From: Moduliflexus sp964602655
GTDB lineage: Bacteria; Moduliflexota; Moduliflexia; Moduliflexales; Moduliflexaceae
Direction: 5' to 3'
Assembly (NCBI GenBank): GCA_964602655.1
Contig: CAZRSF010000021.1
Span: 17,379-81,378 of the forward strand
Length of the DNA: 64,000 nt
The notes beneath the pieces are model-generated. The model saw only the letters and a list, made by a program, of their open reading frames with translations. It ran no database searches and had not been told where the DNA came from. The position numbers and the translations under genes are program-made. How positions within the stretch are numbered: position 1 is the first letter of the stretch; each line of letters opens with the position of its first letter. This document shows positions 51,093 to 59,676 of this stretch, in pieces.

Positions 51093-51264
51093 TTCGCTTT
51101 GTCAAGGGGTTGCCATATACGCGCGTCACCTTGAATCATAACGGTCAGGAGATGACGCTTGATCGCGTATTGATGGGATTCTGGGAATAGATGTATTACT
51201 TCAGATGCGCGCAGTGATTGACTTGGCGCAGTCTTGCCTTTATCAAGGGCTTCAACGTATTTGA
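51089..51264 (+). pseudogene. degraded retropepsin-like aspartic protease gene
   Basis: It starts in an ATGA overlap with the previous gene and codes MIRFVKGLPYTRVTLNHNG, then QEMTLDRVLM, before stopping at 51190 after 33 codons. In another frame directly after the break (from about 51176) the DNA codes GILGIDVLLQMRAVIDLAQ to a stop at 51264. Both ends match the beginning and end of retropepsin-like proteins. The expected catalytic D-T-G-S segment between them is missing, so an internal deletion with frameshift has inactivated it. Confidence 0.7.
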
Positions 51265-51313
51265 TCGTGCGATATACGTTTTACCACAATTGATATTATA
51301 TCCCTGACAATAA

Positions 51314-52402
51314 ATGACAATGAAATCGAACGCCACAATCTGGCTGGATCGGCTGTTGGCAAGCCGGTATCAGAAACTCTATTTTTCTGCGGCAGCGATC
51401 CTGTTCGCCTTGCTTGTCGGAGCGGCGCTGATTCTGCTGAATCGTCAGAATCCGCTGATCGCGTACCGCGCCCTGTTTGCCGGGGCATTCGGCGAGCCAT
51501 ACCGTTTAGCGAACACGCTGCAACGCGCCGTGCCGCTGACGTTGACCGGCCTGTCGGTCGCGGTCGCATTCGAAACCGGCGTTTGGAATATCGGGTCGGA
51601 AGGGCAACTCTATCTCGGCGCATTTGCGGCGGCATGGGCGGGATTCACGTTCACGTCGCTGCCTGCCGTCCTCCTGATTCCGTTGATGCTGCTGTGCGGC
51701 ATGATCGGCGGCGGCATCGGCGGGGCGATTCCGGGCTGGTGCAAAGCCCGTTACAACATGGATGAGGTCATTACGACCATCATGCTCAACAGCGTCTTTA
51801 TTCTTCTGACCAGCTATCTCGTCAATTACCCATTCAAAACCACGCAAGGTCAGATGGGCGCGACGGAAAAAATCGCCGAGGTTGCCCGGTTTGCGCGACT
51901 CGTCAAATTATCGAAACTCAACAGCGGCGCATTTTTGACCATTATCGCAGTCATTGTCGTCTGGTATCTGCTGCAAAAAACCAGCGTGGGCTACGAATGG
52001 AAAATGCTGGGGGAAAACGCCCTGTTCGCAAGGTATATCGGCATTTCCCCGGCGCGTCAGATTCTTGTGGTCATGATTCTAAGCGGCGCGTTGGCCGGAA
52101 TGGCCGGAGCGCTTGAAGTCGCGGGCGTCCATTATCGGTTTATCGAGGTGATCTCCCCCGGCTATGGCTATGACGGCATTTTGATCGCCATGATTGCGAT
52201 GTACCATCCGCTCGGTGTCGTTCTCGTGGCGCTGCTCTTCAGCGCGTTAAAAGTCGGGGCGCTGCCGATGGAACAATTTTCCAATGTCCCGGCGGAATTG
52301 ATTGATGTGTTGCAGGCGGTTATTATTTTGTTTGTGGCGGCAGAGGCTGGCGTTGTCCGCTGGCTGCGTCAAAAAGGAACTGCTCGCGTAGGTCGAAACT
52401 GA
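51314..52402 (+). CDS. ABC transporter permease, nucleoside/BMP type (NupP/YufP-like)
   Basis: A 362-aa membrane protein with about nine helices. PLTLTGLSVAVAFETGVWNIGSEGQLYLGAFAAAW and YNMDEVITTIMLNSVFILLTSYLVNYPF are the BPD_transp_2 signatures of the BmpA-linked nucleoside importers; VAGVHYRFIEVISPGYGYDGILIAMIAMYHPLGV is the C-terminal core. It pairs with the permease at 52437. The usual ATPase and BMP lipoprotein genes are not in the immediate neighbourhood. Confidence 0.9.
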   Translation: MTMKSNATIWLDRLLASRYQKLYFSAAAILFALLVGAALILLNRQNPLIAYRALFAGAFGEPYRLANTLQRAVPLTLTGLSVAVAFETGVWNIGSEGQLYLGAFAAAWAGFTFTSLPAVLLIPLMLLCGMIGGGIGGAIPGWCKARYNMDEVITTIMLNSVFILLTSYLVNYPFKTTQGQMGATEKIAEVARFARLVKLSKLNSGAFLTIIAVIVVWYLLQKTSVGYEWKMLGENALFARYIGISPARQILVVMILSGALAGMAGALEVAGVHYRFIEVISPGYGYDGILIAMIAMYHPLGVVLVALLFSALKVGALPMEQFSNVPAELIDVLQAVIILFVAAEAGVVRWLRQKGTARVGRN

Positions 52403-52415
52403 AGTTTCGACCTAC
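52388..52415. repeat. 28-bp palindrome between permease genes
   Basis: GTAGGTCGAAACT pairs with AGTTTCGACCTAC. A related shorter hairpin (GGCGAAAC/GTTTCGCC) occurs at 56893-56912. Confidence 0.82.
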
Positions 52416-52436
52416 TATATTTTCAGGGGAGATCGC

Positions 52437-53357
52437 ATGTCACTCGGTGAATTTCTCGATGCCAAATTGTTGAGTTCCATGATTCGCATGGCGACCCCGA
52501 TTGCGCTGGTCGCATTAGGCGGCGTGATGACCTCGCAGGCGGGAATTTTGAACATTTCATTGGAAGGAACGATGCTGATCTCCGCCTTTTTCGCGATTCT
52601 CGGCAGTTATTGGTTGCACAGCGCATTCGCGGGCGTGCTGTTCGCCTTGCTGGTCGGGTTGGCGATGAGCGCGTTGTTCAGCCTGTTCGTCATCAAGCTT
52701 AAAGCCGACGAATTCGTGATCGGCATTGCGCTCAATATTTTAGCGGGCGGATTGACCGGTTCAGGAGGTTTGACGGGCTATTGTTCCCAACTCTTTTTCA
52801 AGACCAAAGGTTCGATTACCAGCGACCGAATCGTCGGCCTCCCCTCGGTTCATCTGCCCTATCTCGACGCGCTGCCGTTTTTCGGTGAAATTCTCAACAA
52901 TCATTCCCTGTTTGTTTACCTCAGTTGGCTGCTTGTGGCGCTGAGTTACTATGTTCTCTATCACACCAAATGGGGGATGTGGATGCGCGCTGCCGGAGAA
53001 CATCCCGAAGCGCTCGAAACCGCCGGAGTCAGCGTGCTGCGCGTCCGCTGCGTCAGCGCGGCGCTTTGCGGCGTCTGCTGCGCGTTGGCCGGAGCGCATC
53101 TGTCGTTGGGCTACCTGACGATGTACGCGCCGAACATGTCTGCCGGGCGCGGCTGGATCGCCATTGCCGCTTCGATTTTGGGTAAAAATAACCCGCTCGG
53201 CGTGTTCGGCGCGTCGCTCATTTTCGGCGCGGCAGACGGCACGGGAATGCGGCTGCAAGGGATGGGACTGCCCTCGCAATTTGCGCTCATGATTCCGTAT
53301 GTCGTCACGATTCTCGTATTGTTCATCGTCGCCAAACGCCGCTTGAAACGCGCATAA
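52437..53357 (+). CDS. ABC transporter permease, nucleoside/BMP type (NupQ/YufQ-like)
   Basis: A 306-aa protein with eight to nine helices. PIALVALGGVMTSQAGILNISLEGTMLISAFFAILGSYW and FVIGIALNILAGGLTGSG are typical; GYLTMYAPNMSAGRGWIAIAASILGKNNPLGVFGASLIFGAADG is the conserved C-terminal part. GGGGAGA precedes the ATG. It forms a heterodimer with the previous permease to import nucleosides or similar compounds. Confidence 0.9.
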   Translation: MSLGEFLDAKLLSSMIRMATPIALVALGGVMTSQAGILNISLEGTMLISAFFAILGSYWLHSAFAGVLFALLVGLAMSALFSLFVIKLKADEFVIGIALNILAGGLTGSGGLTGYCSQLFFKTKGSITSDRIVGLPSVHLPYLDALPFFGEILNNHSLFVYLSWLLVALSYYVLYHTKWGMWMRAAGEHPEALETAGVSVLRVRCVSAALCGVCCALAGAHLSLGYLTMYAPNMSAGRGWIAIAASILGKNNPLGVFGASLIFGAADGTGMRLQGMGLPSQFALMIPYVVTILVLFIVAKRRLKRA

Positions 53358-53370
53358 CGTTTAAGAAATC

Positions 53371-53403
53371 AACCCTGTCAGGGTTTCGAATCCTGGCAGG
53401 GTT
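53371..53403. repeat. palindromic repeat family A, copy 6
   Basis: AACCCTGTCAGGGTT, TCGAA, TCCTGGCAGGGTT; two arm mismatches. It lies 14 bases after the second permease gene. Confidence 0.88.
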
Positions 53404-53520
53404 CTTCTTCTGACATTTTTATTGACAAAACCCGCGAATTCCGTCATTTGTCAATCCTGACGTATTCATCGGCAGGAAGAGTTCGATTCGAAAATAACTT
53501 CGTAGTTGGAGAAATCAACA

Positions 53521-53919
53521 ATGAAAAAAAATCTGATAAAAACGCTGTGTCTGTTGTTTGTCGTCTTGTTTGCTTCAATGCTTCTGGTGTCGTGCGATGA
53601 TGACGACGAGGAAGGAAGTCCTCGCAACGGTGTGCTTCAAAACCGCACGCCATATCAGGTGCGCATAAATTTCAGCGGAATCAAGATCGTTGAAATCCCC
53701 GCGAATTCCACTGTTGGAGAAAGTTCGTTGGAGGAAGGCAAAACCTATCAATTGCAAACGACCATCCTCGATAGTTCCGGCAACGCGCTTGAAGTGATCA
53801 GCACGTCCGCGTATATAGACAAGGACTCGGACGAACACACGGTCAACAATAATACCTATAGCTGGTATATTCGTGTTTGGGGCGAATCTGTGCCGTTTAC
53901 GGTCGAATCCGCATCGTAA
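53521..53919 (+). CDS. putative lipoprotein, unknown
   Basis: A 132-aa protein. Signal sequence MKKNLIKTLCLLFVVLFASMLLVSC ends at a lipobox (LLVSC), followed by an acidic stretch DDDDEEG. The mature part is predicted to be beta-rich (TPYQVRINFSGIKIVEIPANS). GGAGAAA precedes the ATG. No family recognised. It is small and sits alone upstream of ligA, separated by a family A repeat. Confidence 0.75.
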   Translation: MKKNLIKTLCLLFVVLFASMLLVSCDDDDEEGSPRNGVLQNRTPYQVRINFSGIKIVEIPANSTVGESSLEEGKTYQLQTTILDSSGNALEVISTSAYIDKDSDEHTVNNNTYSWYIRVWGESVPFTVESAS

Positions 53920-53931
53920 ATAAAGATCGTA

Positions 53932-53963
53932 AACCCTGCCAGGGGGCAAAACCCTGGCAGGGT
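53932..53963. repeat. palindromic repeat family A, copy 7
   Basis: AACCCTGCCAGGG, GGCAA, AACCCTGGCAGGGT. The centre is altered to GGCAA. It lies in the 62-base gap between the lipoprotein gene and ligA. Confidence 0.88.
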
Positions 53964-53981
53964 GAGCAAAGGAAATCGGAT

Positions 53982-56009
53982 ATGAGCGACACGCAGCTTG
54001 TACAAGAGCTTGAAGCCTTACGCAGCGCCCTTCGGCGGCATAACAAATTATATTATGTGGATGATAACCCGGAAGTCTCCGACGCCGAATACGACCGCCT
54101 GATGCGGCGATTGCAAGAGATCGAAGCCGCGCGTCCGGAACTTGTGACGCCGGATTCGCCGACGCAGCGCGTCGGAGCGACGCCGCTGAAAGAATTCGGC
54201 ACGGTGACGCATAACGTGCCGATGTTAAGTCTGGCAAACGCGATGGACGAAGACGAGTTGAAAGAGTTCGATCAGCGCGTCAAACGAACGCTCGGCGCGG
54301 AAACCGACATCGAATATGTCTTCGAACCGAAAATTGACGGCTTGGCGTTCGAGGCGATTTACGAACAGGGCGTGTTCGTGTCCGGCTCGACGCGCGGCGA
54401 CGGCGTAACCGGCGAAGACGTAACGCAAAATCTCAAAACCGTGAAAGCGATTCCGCTCCGCCTCTCGCAAGAACTCGACGCCGCAGGCAAACCGGCGTTT
54501 CCGATCCCGTCGCGGCTCGAAGTGCGCGGCGAAGTCTATATGGACAAAGCCGATTTCGCCAAATTGAATAAAGAACGCGAGCAAACCGGCGAGACGTTGT
54601 TCGCGAATCCGCGCAATTCCGCCGCCGGATCGCTGCGCCAGCTTGACCCGATGACGACGGCGAAACGCCCGCTCAAAGCCTTTTTCTACGCGCTTGGGCA
54701 GGTCGAAGGCATCTCGTTCGCCTCGCAATTCGAGATGCTCGCCATGTTCCGCCGAATGGGGTTGCCGACCGCGTTTCATTACCGCTGTCAGGGCATTGAC
54801 GGGGTCTTGCGCCGCTATCACGAACTGCACGAACGCCGCGACACGCTGCCGTATGAAATTGACGGATCGGTCGTCAAAGTCAACGATTTCCAGCTTCAAC
54901 AGGAATTAGGCATGATTTCCCGCAGCCCGCGCTGGGCGATTGCGTTCAAATTTCCGGCCACGCAGGAAACCACGACAATCAACGACATCATCGTGCAAGT
55001 TGGCCGTACCGGAGCGTTGACGCCGGTCGCCGTCTTAGAGCCGATCAACTTGCGCGGCGCGCAGATCAGCCGCGCCACGCTGCACAATCAGGACGAAATA
55101 GATCGTAAAGACATCCGCATCGGCGATACGGTTGTGATTCAACGCGCCGGAGATGTGATTCCCGAAGTCGTCAAAATTGTTGAAACGAAGCGCACGGGAA
55201 GCGAGCAGAAATTCGTCATGCCGACGCAATGCCCGGTTTGCAACGGCGCAGTCGTTCGTCCTGCCGGCGAGTCGGTGCATCGCTGCGCCAATCCCGATTG
55301 TCCGGCCAAACAGATCGGCCATTTGGAACATTTTGTTTCCAAACGCGCCATGAATGTGGATGGCGTCAGTTCTAAGCTGCTGGAATCGTTTATCAATAGC
55401 GGGTTGATTAAAGACGCCGCAGATTTGTACACGCTGCAAAAATCGCAACTGCTGCCGTTGGAACGCATGGCCGAGAAATCGGCGGAGAACGTGATTCAGG
55501 CCATCGAGCAGAGTAAGCAGCCGGAATTGTGGCGGTTTGTGTTTGCGCTCGGCATCCGGCATGTCGGCGAGCATACCGCCAAAGTGCTGGCGAAGCATTT
55601 CGGCAGCCTTGATAAATTGCGGCATGCGGCGGAAGCGGATTTAACAACCGTGTATGAAGTCGGACCGGAAGTCGCCAAAAGCGTCGCGCAATTTTTCCGA
55701 ATGCCGGAAAACGACGCGCTGCTGAAAAAATTTGCCGACGCCGGAATTCGCATCATCAATCCGCAAAGCGTCTCCGGCGCGCAGCCGCTCGCCGGAAAAA
55801 GCTTCGTGTTGACCGGTACGCTCGCCACAATGACGCGCGATGCGGCGAAAGAGATGATTGAAAAAGCGGGCGGGCGCGTGGCGTCGAGCGTTAGCAAAAA
55901 TACCGATTATGTCGTCGCCGGAAGCGATGCCGGTTCGAAACTCGCCAAAGCCCAGCAGCTTGGGGTGACAGTCTTGAGTGAAGAAGCGTTTCAGGCGTTG
56001 CTGAAATAG
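53982..56009 (+). CDS. ligA: NAD-dependent DNA ligase
   Basis: A 675-aa protein of standard length. The Ia domain (YYVDDNPEVSDAEYDRL) binds NMN. EPKIDGLAFE carries the adenylated Lys117. The OB-fold follows. Four zinc Cys are in CPVCNG and CANPDCPAK; the helix-hairpin-helix region comes next, and the C-terminal BRCT domain is GKSFVLTGTLATMTRDAAKEMIEKAGGRVASSVSKNTDYVVAG. It seals nicks in replication and repair. The ATG at 53982 has AAAGGAAA upstream; a longer frame reads through a palindromic repeat. Confidence 0.97.
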   Translation: MSDTQLVQELEALRSALRRHNKLYYVDDNPEVSDAEYDRLMRRLQEIEAARPELVTPDSPTQRVGATPLKEFGTVTHNVPMLSLANAMDEDELKEFDQRVKRTLGAETDIEYVFEPKIDGLAFEAIYEQGVFVSGSTRGDGVTGEDVTQNLKTVKAIPLRLSQELDAAGKPAFPIPSRLEVRGEVYMDKADFAKLNKEREQTGETLFANPRNSAAGSLRQLDPMTTAKRPLKAFFYALGQVEGISFASQFEMLAMFRRMGLPTAFHYRCQGIDGVLRRYHELHERRDTLPYEIDGSVVKVNDFQLQQELGMISRSPRWAIAFKFPATQETTTINDIIVQVGRTGALTPVAVLEPINLRGAQISRATLHNQDEIDRKDIRIGDTVVIQRAGDVIPEVVKIVETKRTGSEQKFVMPTQCPVCNGAVVRPAGESVHRCANPDCPAKQIGHLEHFVSKRAMNVDGVSSKLLESFINSGLIKDAADLYTLQKSQLLPLERMAEKSAENVIQAIEQSKQPELWRFVFALGIRHVGEHTAKVLAKHFGSLDKLRHAAEADLTTVYEVGPEVAKSVAQFFRMPENDALLKKFADAGIRIINPQSVSGAQPLAGKSFVLTGTLATMTRDAAKEMIEKAGGRVASSVSKNTDYVVAGSDAGSKLAKAQQLGVTVLSEEAFQALLK

Positions 56010-56048
56010 ACTCCCGTATGAATGGGAGGGAGACAAGAGGAGAGGATT

Positions 56049-56870
56049 ATGCGTCGTATTCGTCAGATATGGTGGGGATTTTGGGCGTTTCTGATCGGAA
56101 TGTGCCTGACAATGCCAGTTTATGCGGCAGAGCCGGTGACGCTGGTATTTGCGTTTCAAGATGTGGATAATTTTCCGTACGAAATCGGTGACGGCGAATC
56201 TATTGATCCGCAGAAACCGGGCATAACGATTGAATTGCTGCAATTAGTCGCGCAACGCCTGCATTTCACGATTGAGTATAAGCGGCTTCCCTGGAAACGA
56301 TGTTTTCTCGAGATGCAAAAAGGGACAGTGGATGGCGTGTTCAGCGCGAGTTTCAAGCCGGAACGGTTAGAAGCCGGCGCGTATCCGATGCAAGCGGGCG
56401 AGGTTGACGAGAATCGGAAAACGTTTTCAATGACTTATACGCTGTATGCGCGCGCTGGAACAGATATTCGCTGGAATGGCAGCGCATTTGCGACGCCGCC
56501 GAAGAAAATCGCGGCGATTCGGGGCTATTCGATTGTCGCCGATTTGACCAACATGGGATTGACGGTCGAAGAAGTCAAAGACACATATGTGGCGCTGAAA
56601 TGGCTGAAAGCGGAGATGTTCGACGCCGCCGCCTTGTTAGAATTATCGGGCGATGCGGCGCTGACGCAATACCGCGACGAGTTCGCCGGTATCGAAAAAG
56701 TGTCGCCGCCGTTAACAACACGCGACTATTATTTGATGCTGTCGCATCAACGCGTCCAGCAATCGCCTGCATTGGCCGAAGACATCTGGAACGCCATCAA
56801 AATTGTCCGCGAGTCCGAAGAGTTTCAGCGCATCATGCTACGCTATGGCAAAGAAGAACGCTCGGAATAA
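56049..56870 (+). CDS. periplasmic solute-binding protein (family 3-like)
   Basis: A 273-aa protein with a signal peptide (WWGFWAFLIGMCLTMPVYAAE) and a type-II binding fold: FPYEIGDGESIDPQKPGITIELLQLVAQRLHFTIEYKRLPWKRCFLEMQKGTVDGVFSASFKPERLEAGAYPM. This branch (short, with W-K-R-x) lacks adjacent permeases and often has unknown ligand. GAGGAGAGG precedes the ATG at 56049. It is 39 bases after ligA. Confidence 0.85.
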   Translation: MRRIRQIWWGFWAFLIGMCLTMPVYAAEPVTLVFAFQDVDNFPYEIGDGESIDPQKPGITIELLQLVAQRLHFTIEYKRLPWKRCFLEMQKGTVDGVFSASFKPERLEAGAYPMQAGEVDENRKTFSMTYTLYARAGTDIRWNGSAFATPPKKIAAIRGYSIVADLTNMGLTVEEVKDTYVALKWLKAEMFDAAALLELSGDAALTQYRDEFAGIEKVSPPLTTRDYYLMLSHQRVQQSPALAEDIWNAIKIVRESEEFQRIMLRYGKEERSE

Positions 56871-56892
56871 GGATCGCCTCGAAAATTTGTAA

Positions 56893-56912
56893 GGCGAAAC
56901 TGTTGTTTCGCC
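56893..56912. repeat. 20-bp hairpin after the solute-binding protein gene
   Basis: GGCGAAAC pairs with GTTTCGCC around TGTT. Related to the longer palindrome at 52388-52415. It lies 22 bases after the stop at 56870. No T-run. Confidence 0.5.
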
Positions 56913-56967
56913 CTCGCCGAAACGCAGTGTCGGCGTACGATTGTGACACGTTATTTCTGCGACGGTC

Positions 56968-57119
56968 CTAATTCTACTTTGTGAGATGTCGTCAGCCTGG
57001 GCGCTGCCCTTTCAGGGCAGGATAAACGCATGCATCGTGACCTGGGGTTGTCACCCCAGGCTGTATCTCTTTGCCCCTTCAGGGCAAGGAAACACGACAT
57101 GTCACAAAGTAGAACTAAG
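56968..57119. mobile_element. 152-bp MITE-like element
   Basis: The left end (CTAATTCTACTTTGTGAGAT...) is repeated in inverse at the right end (57094-57119) over about 25 bases with two or three mismatches. Between them are nested hairpins: CTGCCCTTTCAGGGCAG, CCTGGGGTTGTCACCCCAGG and TTGCCCCTTCAGGGCAA. It codes for nothing. The structure is that of a small non-autonomous transposable element. It occupies most of the 452-base gap before the aldo-keto reductase gene. Confidence 0.6.
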
Positions 57120-57137
57120 CATCGAATTGATGCGCAA

Positions 57138-57175
57138 GCTGTCAGACACGTTGAACGTGTCTGACAGCTTTTTTT
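57138..57175 (+). terminator. family B palindrome with T-run (terminator-like), copy 3
   Basis: A perfect 31-base palindrome (arm GCTGTCAGACACGTT) followed by seven T, so it has the full form of a plus-strand rho-independent terminator. Confidence 0.85.
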
Positions 57176-57322
57176 GTGATTTCTCTTGCATTATTGCCGC
57201 GTTTGTTCTCTTATCGCTTCTGTTGTTTCCGTTCGTTACATATTGATGTTTGATACATGGAGAAGCCGCAGAGACGCCGGAAGACGCTTGTTCTTCCTGC
57301 GCTTTTGCGGCGACCGCGTCAC

Positions 57323-58312
57323 ATGAACTACATTGCGCATCAAGAACGTTATGCCACGATGACGTATAACCGCTGCGGCAAAAGCGGGGTCAAACTTCCG
57401 GCGATTTCATTGGGTTTGTGGCATAACTTCGGCGGCGTTGACCGCTATGAAAATTGCCGCGCCCTGATTCGCCGCGCCTTCGACCTCGGCATCACGCATT
57501 TCGACCTTGCCAACAATTACGGACCGCCGCCCGGATCGGCGGAAGAAACCTTCGGACGCCTGCTGCGCGACGATTTCGCCAGGTATCGCGATGAGATGAT
57601 CATTTCGAGCAAAGCGGGATATGGCATGTGGGAAGGCCCGTATGGCGATTGGGGTTCCAAAAAATATCTCGTCGCCAGTCTGGAACAAAGCCTGAAACGG
57701 ATGGGGTTGGCGTATGTGGATATTTTTTATTCGCACCGCCCCGACCCGGAAACGCCGGTCGAAGAGACGATGGCTGCGCTCGATCTGATTGTCCGTCAGG
57801 GCAAAGCCTTGTATGTCGGCATTTCGAATTACAACGCCGCGCAGACCAAAGCCGCGCTTGCCGCATTGAAAAGCCTCGGCACGCCCTGCCTGATTCATCA
57901 GCCGAAATATTCGATGTTCGAGCGCTGGATCGAAGCGGAACTGCAAGACGTCTTAGAAGCCGCAGGCGTCGGCAGCATCGCCTTTTCGCCGTTGGCGCAA
58001 GGGATGTTGACGGACAAATATCTGCATGGCATCCCGTCGGATTCCCGCGCCGGAACGCCTGGAACGTTCCTGAAGCCCGAATATCTGACCGCTGAAAAGC
58101 TCGACAAAGTGCGCCGCTTGAATGATATGGCGCAGCAGCGCGGGCAAAGTCTGGCGCAAATGGCGTTGGCGTGGGTGCTGCGCGGCGGGCGCGTGACCAC
58201 CGTCCTGATCGGCGCGAGCCGCGTCAATCAGCTTGACGAAAACGTCGCCACGCTCAACCGCTTAGATTTCAGCGCCGCCGAATTGGAGCAGATCGAGCAG
58301 ATTCTCGTGTAA
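57323..58312 (+). CDS. aldo/keto reductase, L-glyceraldehyde 3-phosphate reductase type
   Basis: A 329-aa TIM-barrel protein. FDLANNYGPPPGSAEETFGRLL (catalytic Asp and Tyr), ISSKAGYGMWEGPYGDWGSKKYLVASLEQSLKRMGLAYVDIFYSHRPDPETPVEETMAALD (Lys and His) and VGISNYN match the YghZ/GPR subgroup almost position by position. GPR detoxifies L-glyceraldehyde 3-phosphate and methylglyoxal with NADPH. I use ATG 57323; the ORF is open from 57257 but those residues are not conserved. There is no clear ribosome binding site. Confidence 0.93.
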   Translation: MNYIAHQERYATMTYNRCGKSGVKLPAISLGLWHNFGGVDRYENCRALIRRAFDLGITHFDLANNYGPPPGSAEETFGRLLRDDFARYRDEMIISSKAGYGMWEGPYGDWGSKKYLVASLEQSLKRMGLAYVDIFYSHRPDPETPVEETMAALDLIVRQGKALYVGISNYNAAQTKAALAALKSLGTPCLIHQPKYSMFERWIEAELQDVLEAAGVGSIAFSPLAQGMLTDKYLHGIPSDSRAGTPGTFLKPEYLTAEKLDKVRRLNDMAQQRGQSLAQMALAWVLRGGRVTTVLIGASRVNQLDENVATLNRLDFSAAELEQIEQILV

Positions 58313-58318
58313 CAAAAA

Positions 58319-58351
58319 AACCCTGCCAGGGTTCGAAACCCTGGCAGGGTT
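58319..58351. repeat. palindromic repeat family A, copy 8
   Basis: A perfect 33-base copy with centre TTCGAAA, between the convergent aldo-keto reductase and TerB-like genes. An A-run precedes it on the plus strand, i.e. a T-run follows on the minus strand. Confidence 0.92.
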
Positions 58352-58368
58352 GCCGCTGCGCGCTGTTT

Positions 58369-58974
58369 TCAGCGATCTCGACGCGCGGCGCTGCTGCCGT
58401 TCGACACGCCGGCTTGAAACGCTGAAACGCCATCGGAACGATTCTCGGCGTTATTCAGGAGGTCGGTGGCGACGATGCACGCCAGCGGAATGCCCTCGCG
58501 TTTCAGCGTCTCGGCGGTCTCGCGCCCGATGCGCCGCCATTCCGAATCATGCCCGCGCTTATACGCCTGCGCCGCCCGCAGATTGGTCACATACCCGGCA
58601 ACCGCCTGCATTTGCGCCGATGTAATCCCTAACCGTTCAATCGTCTCGTTCAAGACGCTCTTCTCTTCCGCCGCCACGTCGTCGTCGGCGTGCGTCATCA
58701 GCAATAAATCGGTCAATAAGGTGAATTTCAGGTCGGTCGCGGCGAAATGCGCGGCAATGGCAGACAGATCGAGCAGTTCCGGGTCTGCCGCCGCTGCCAG
58801 CACGCTGCCGATGCCGACTTCGCTGACGCCGATGGCTTCGCAGAACAGCCGAAGCTGCGTCAGTTCCGCGTCCGAAATGCTCTGATCCGCCGATGCTAAC
58901 GCGGCGATGACGCTCAGATAATCAATGCGAATATCTTCGGAATATTGGGTTAACGGGTGTCGTGGTGCCATCAT
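58369..58974 (-). CDS. TerB-like (tellurite resistance fold) protein
   Basis: A 201-aa helical protein. IDYLSVIAALASADQSISDAELTQLRLFCEAIGVSE and LLTDLLLMTHADDDVAAEEKSVLNETIERLGIT are two halves of a TerB/DjlA-type domain with conserved Asp-Glu metal residues. The family binds divalent metal and is linked to stress or membrane-associated complexes. The start MMAPRHPL at 58974 is preferred; longer frames read through the family C repeat. No Shine-Dalgarno site is obvious. Confidence 0.75.
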   Translation of the reverse strand: MMAPRHPLTQYSEDIRIDYLSVIAALASADQSISDAELTQLRLFCEAIGVSEVGIGSVLAAAADPELLDLSAIAAHFAATDLKFTLLTDLLLMTHADDDVAAEEKSVLNETIERLGITSAQMQAVAGYVTNLRAAQAYKRGHDSEWRRIGRETAETLKREGIPLACIVATDLLNNAENRSDGVSAFQAGVSNGSSAARRDR

Positions 58975-58995
58975 AACAAACTCGTAATTATTCAC

Positions 58996-59095
58996 GTACC
59001 GGCGGACAGCCTTGTCCGCCGTGATGCGGCGGCGTGGCGACGAACGAATCATGCTGCCATCGGCGAAGACGGCGGACAAGGCTGTCCGCCGGTAC
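58996..59095. repeat. palindromic repeat family C, 100-bp composite copy 3
   Basis: GTACCGGCGGACAGCC... (25 bases, 58996-59020) is mirrored exactly at 59071-59095. Each end is itself an almost perfect hairpin (GGCGGACAGCC/TGTCCGCC). The 50-base middle is not repeated elsewhere that I can see. Confidence 0.8.
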
Positions 59096-59115
59096 GTAAA
59101 CAGTTACGCAAACTC

Positions 59116-59535
59116 CTATATGAACATCTCCTCAAGCGGCAGGCGAATATTTACTGTCGCATCTATCAATTCGCCGGTGTTGAAAATCTGTCCTTGATGC
59201 GGCGCGGCATAGACCGTGACCGACATGGCAGACGGCTGCACTAACCAGCAAGATTTGATGCCTGCCGTCAGATACGTTTCGATTTTTTGCCAGGCATCCA
59301 TCATGGTCTGGCTGGGAGATAATATTTCAATCGCTAACAACGGCAATTCGGCGACGCGCACCATGTCCGGATCGGCAAAATTGATGGCGCGTTTCGGATA
59401 GACGCAAATATCCGGTACGAACTCTTTCCCCTCGATCTGCAAACTGAGTTCCGAAAAAATCGAGAATTGCCGCGATTTCTGTAGCATCGCAATCAGATTG
59501 CTCTGCACGTAACTATGATGATATGATGGACTCAT
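59116..59535 (-). CDS. Uma2/DUF820 family endonuclease-like protein
   Basis: A 139-aa restriction-endonuclease-fold protein: LIAMLQKSRQFSIFSELSLQIEGKEFVPDICVYPKRAINF, ELPLLAIEILSPSQTMMDAWQKIETYLTAGIKSCWLVQP. The PDI...EILSPS motif provides the PD-(D/E)XK residues. Length is shorter than usual (about 180-190 aa), missing some N-terminal residues. The family is common in cyanobacteria and related lineages, function unknown. Confidence 0.85.
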   Translation of the reverse strand: MSPSYHHSYVQSNLIAMLQKSRQFSIFSELSLQIEGKEFVPDICVYPKRAINFADPDMVRVAELPLLAIEILSPSQTMMDAWQKIETYLTAGIKSCWLVQPSAMSVTVYAAPHQGQIFNTGELIDATVNIRLPLEEMFI

Positions 59536-59676
59536 GAGAACTCCTTCGTCTATGGCACTACAGGAAGAATAGAATTGTTGCGCGAGTGGAAATGCTTATT
59601 TATCATTCTTCGTGTAATTCTAAAAGGCATGAAGAGATTTTGTCAAGGCTTTTCAAGGAAAATGCAAACGTGGGGA

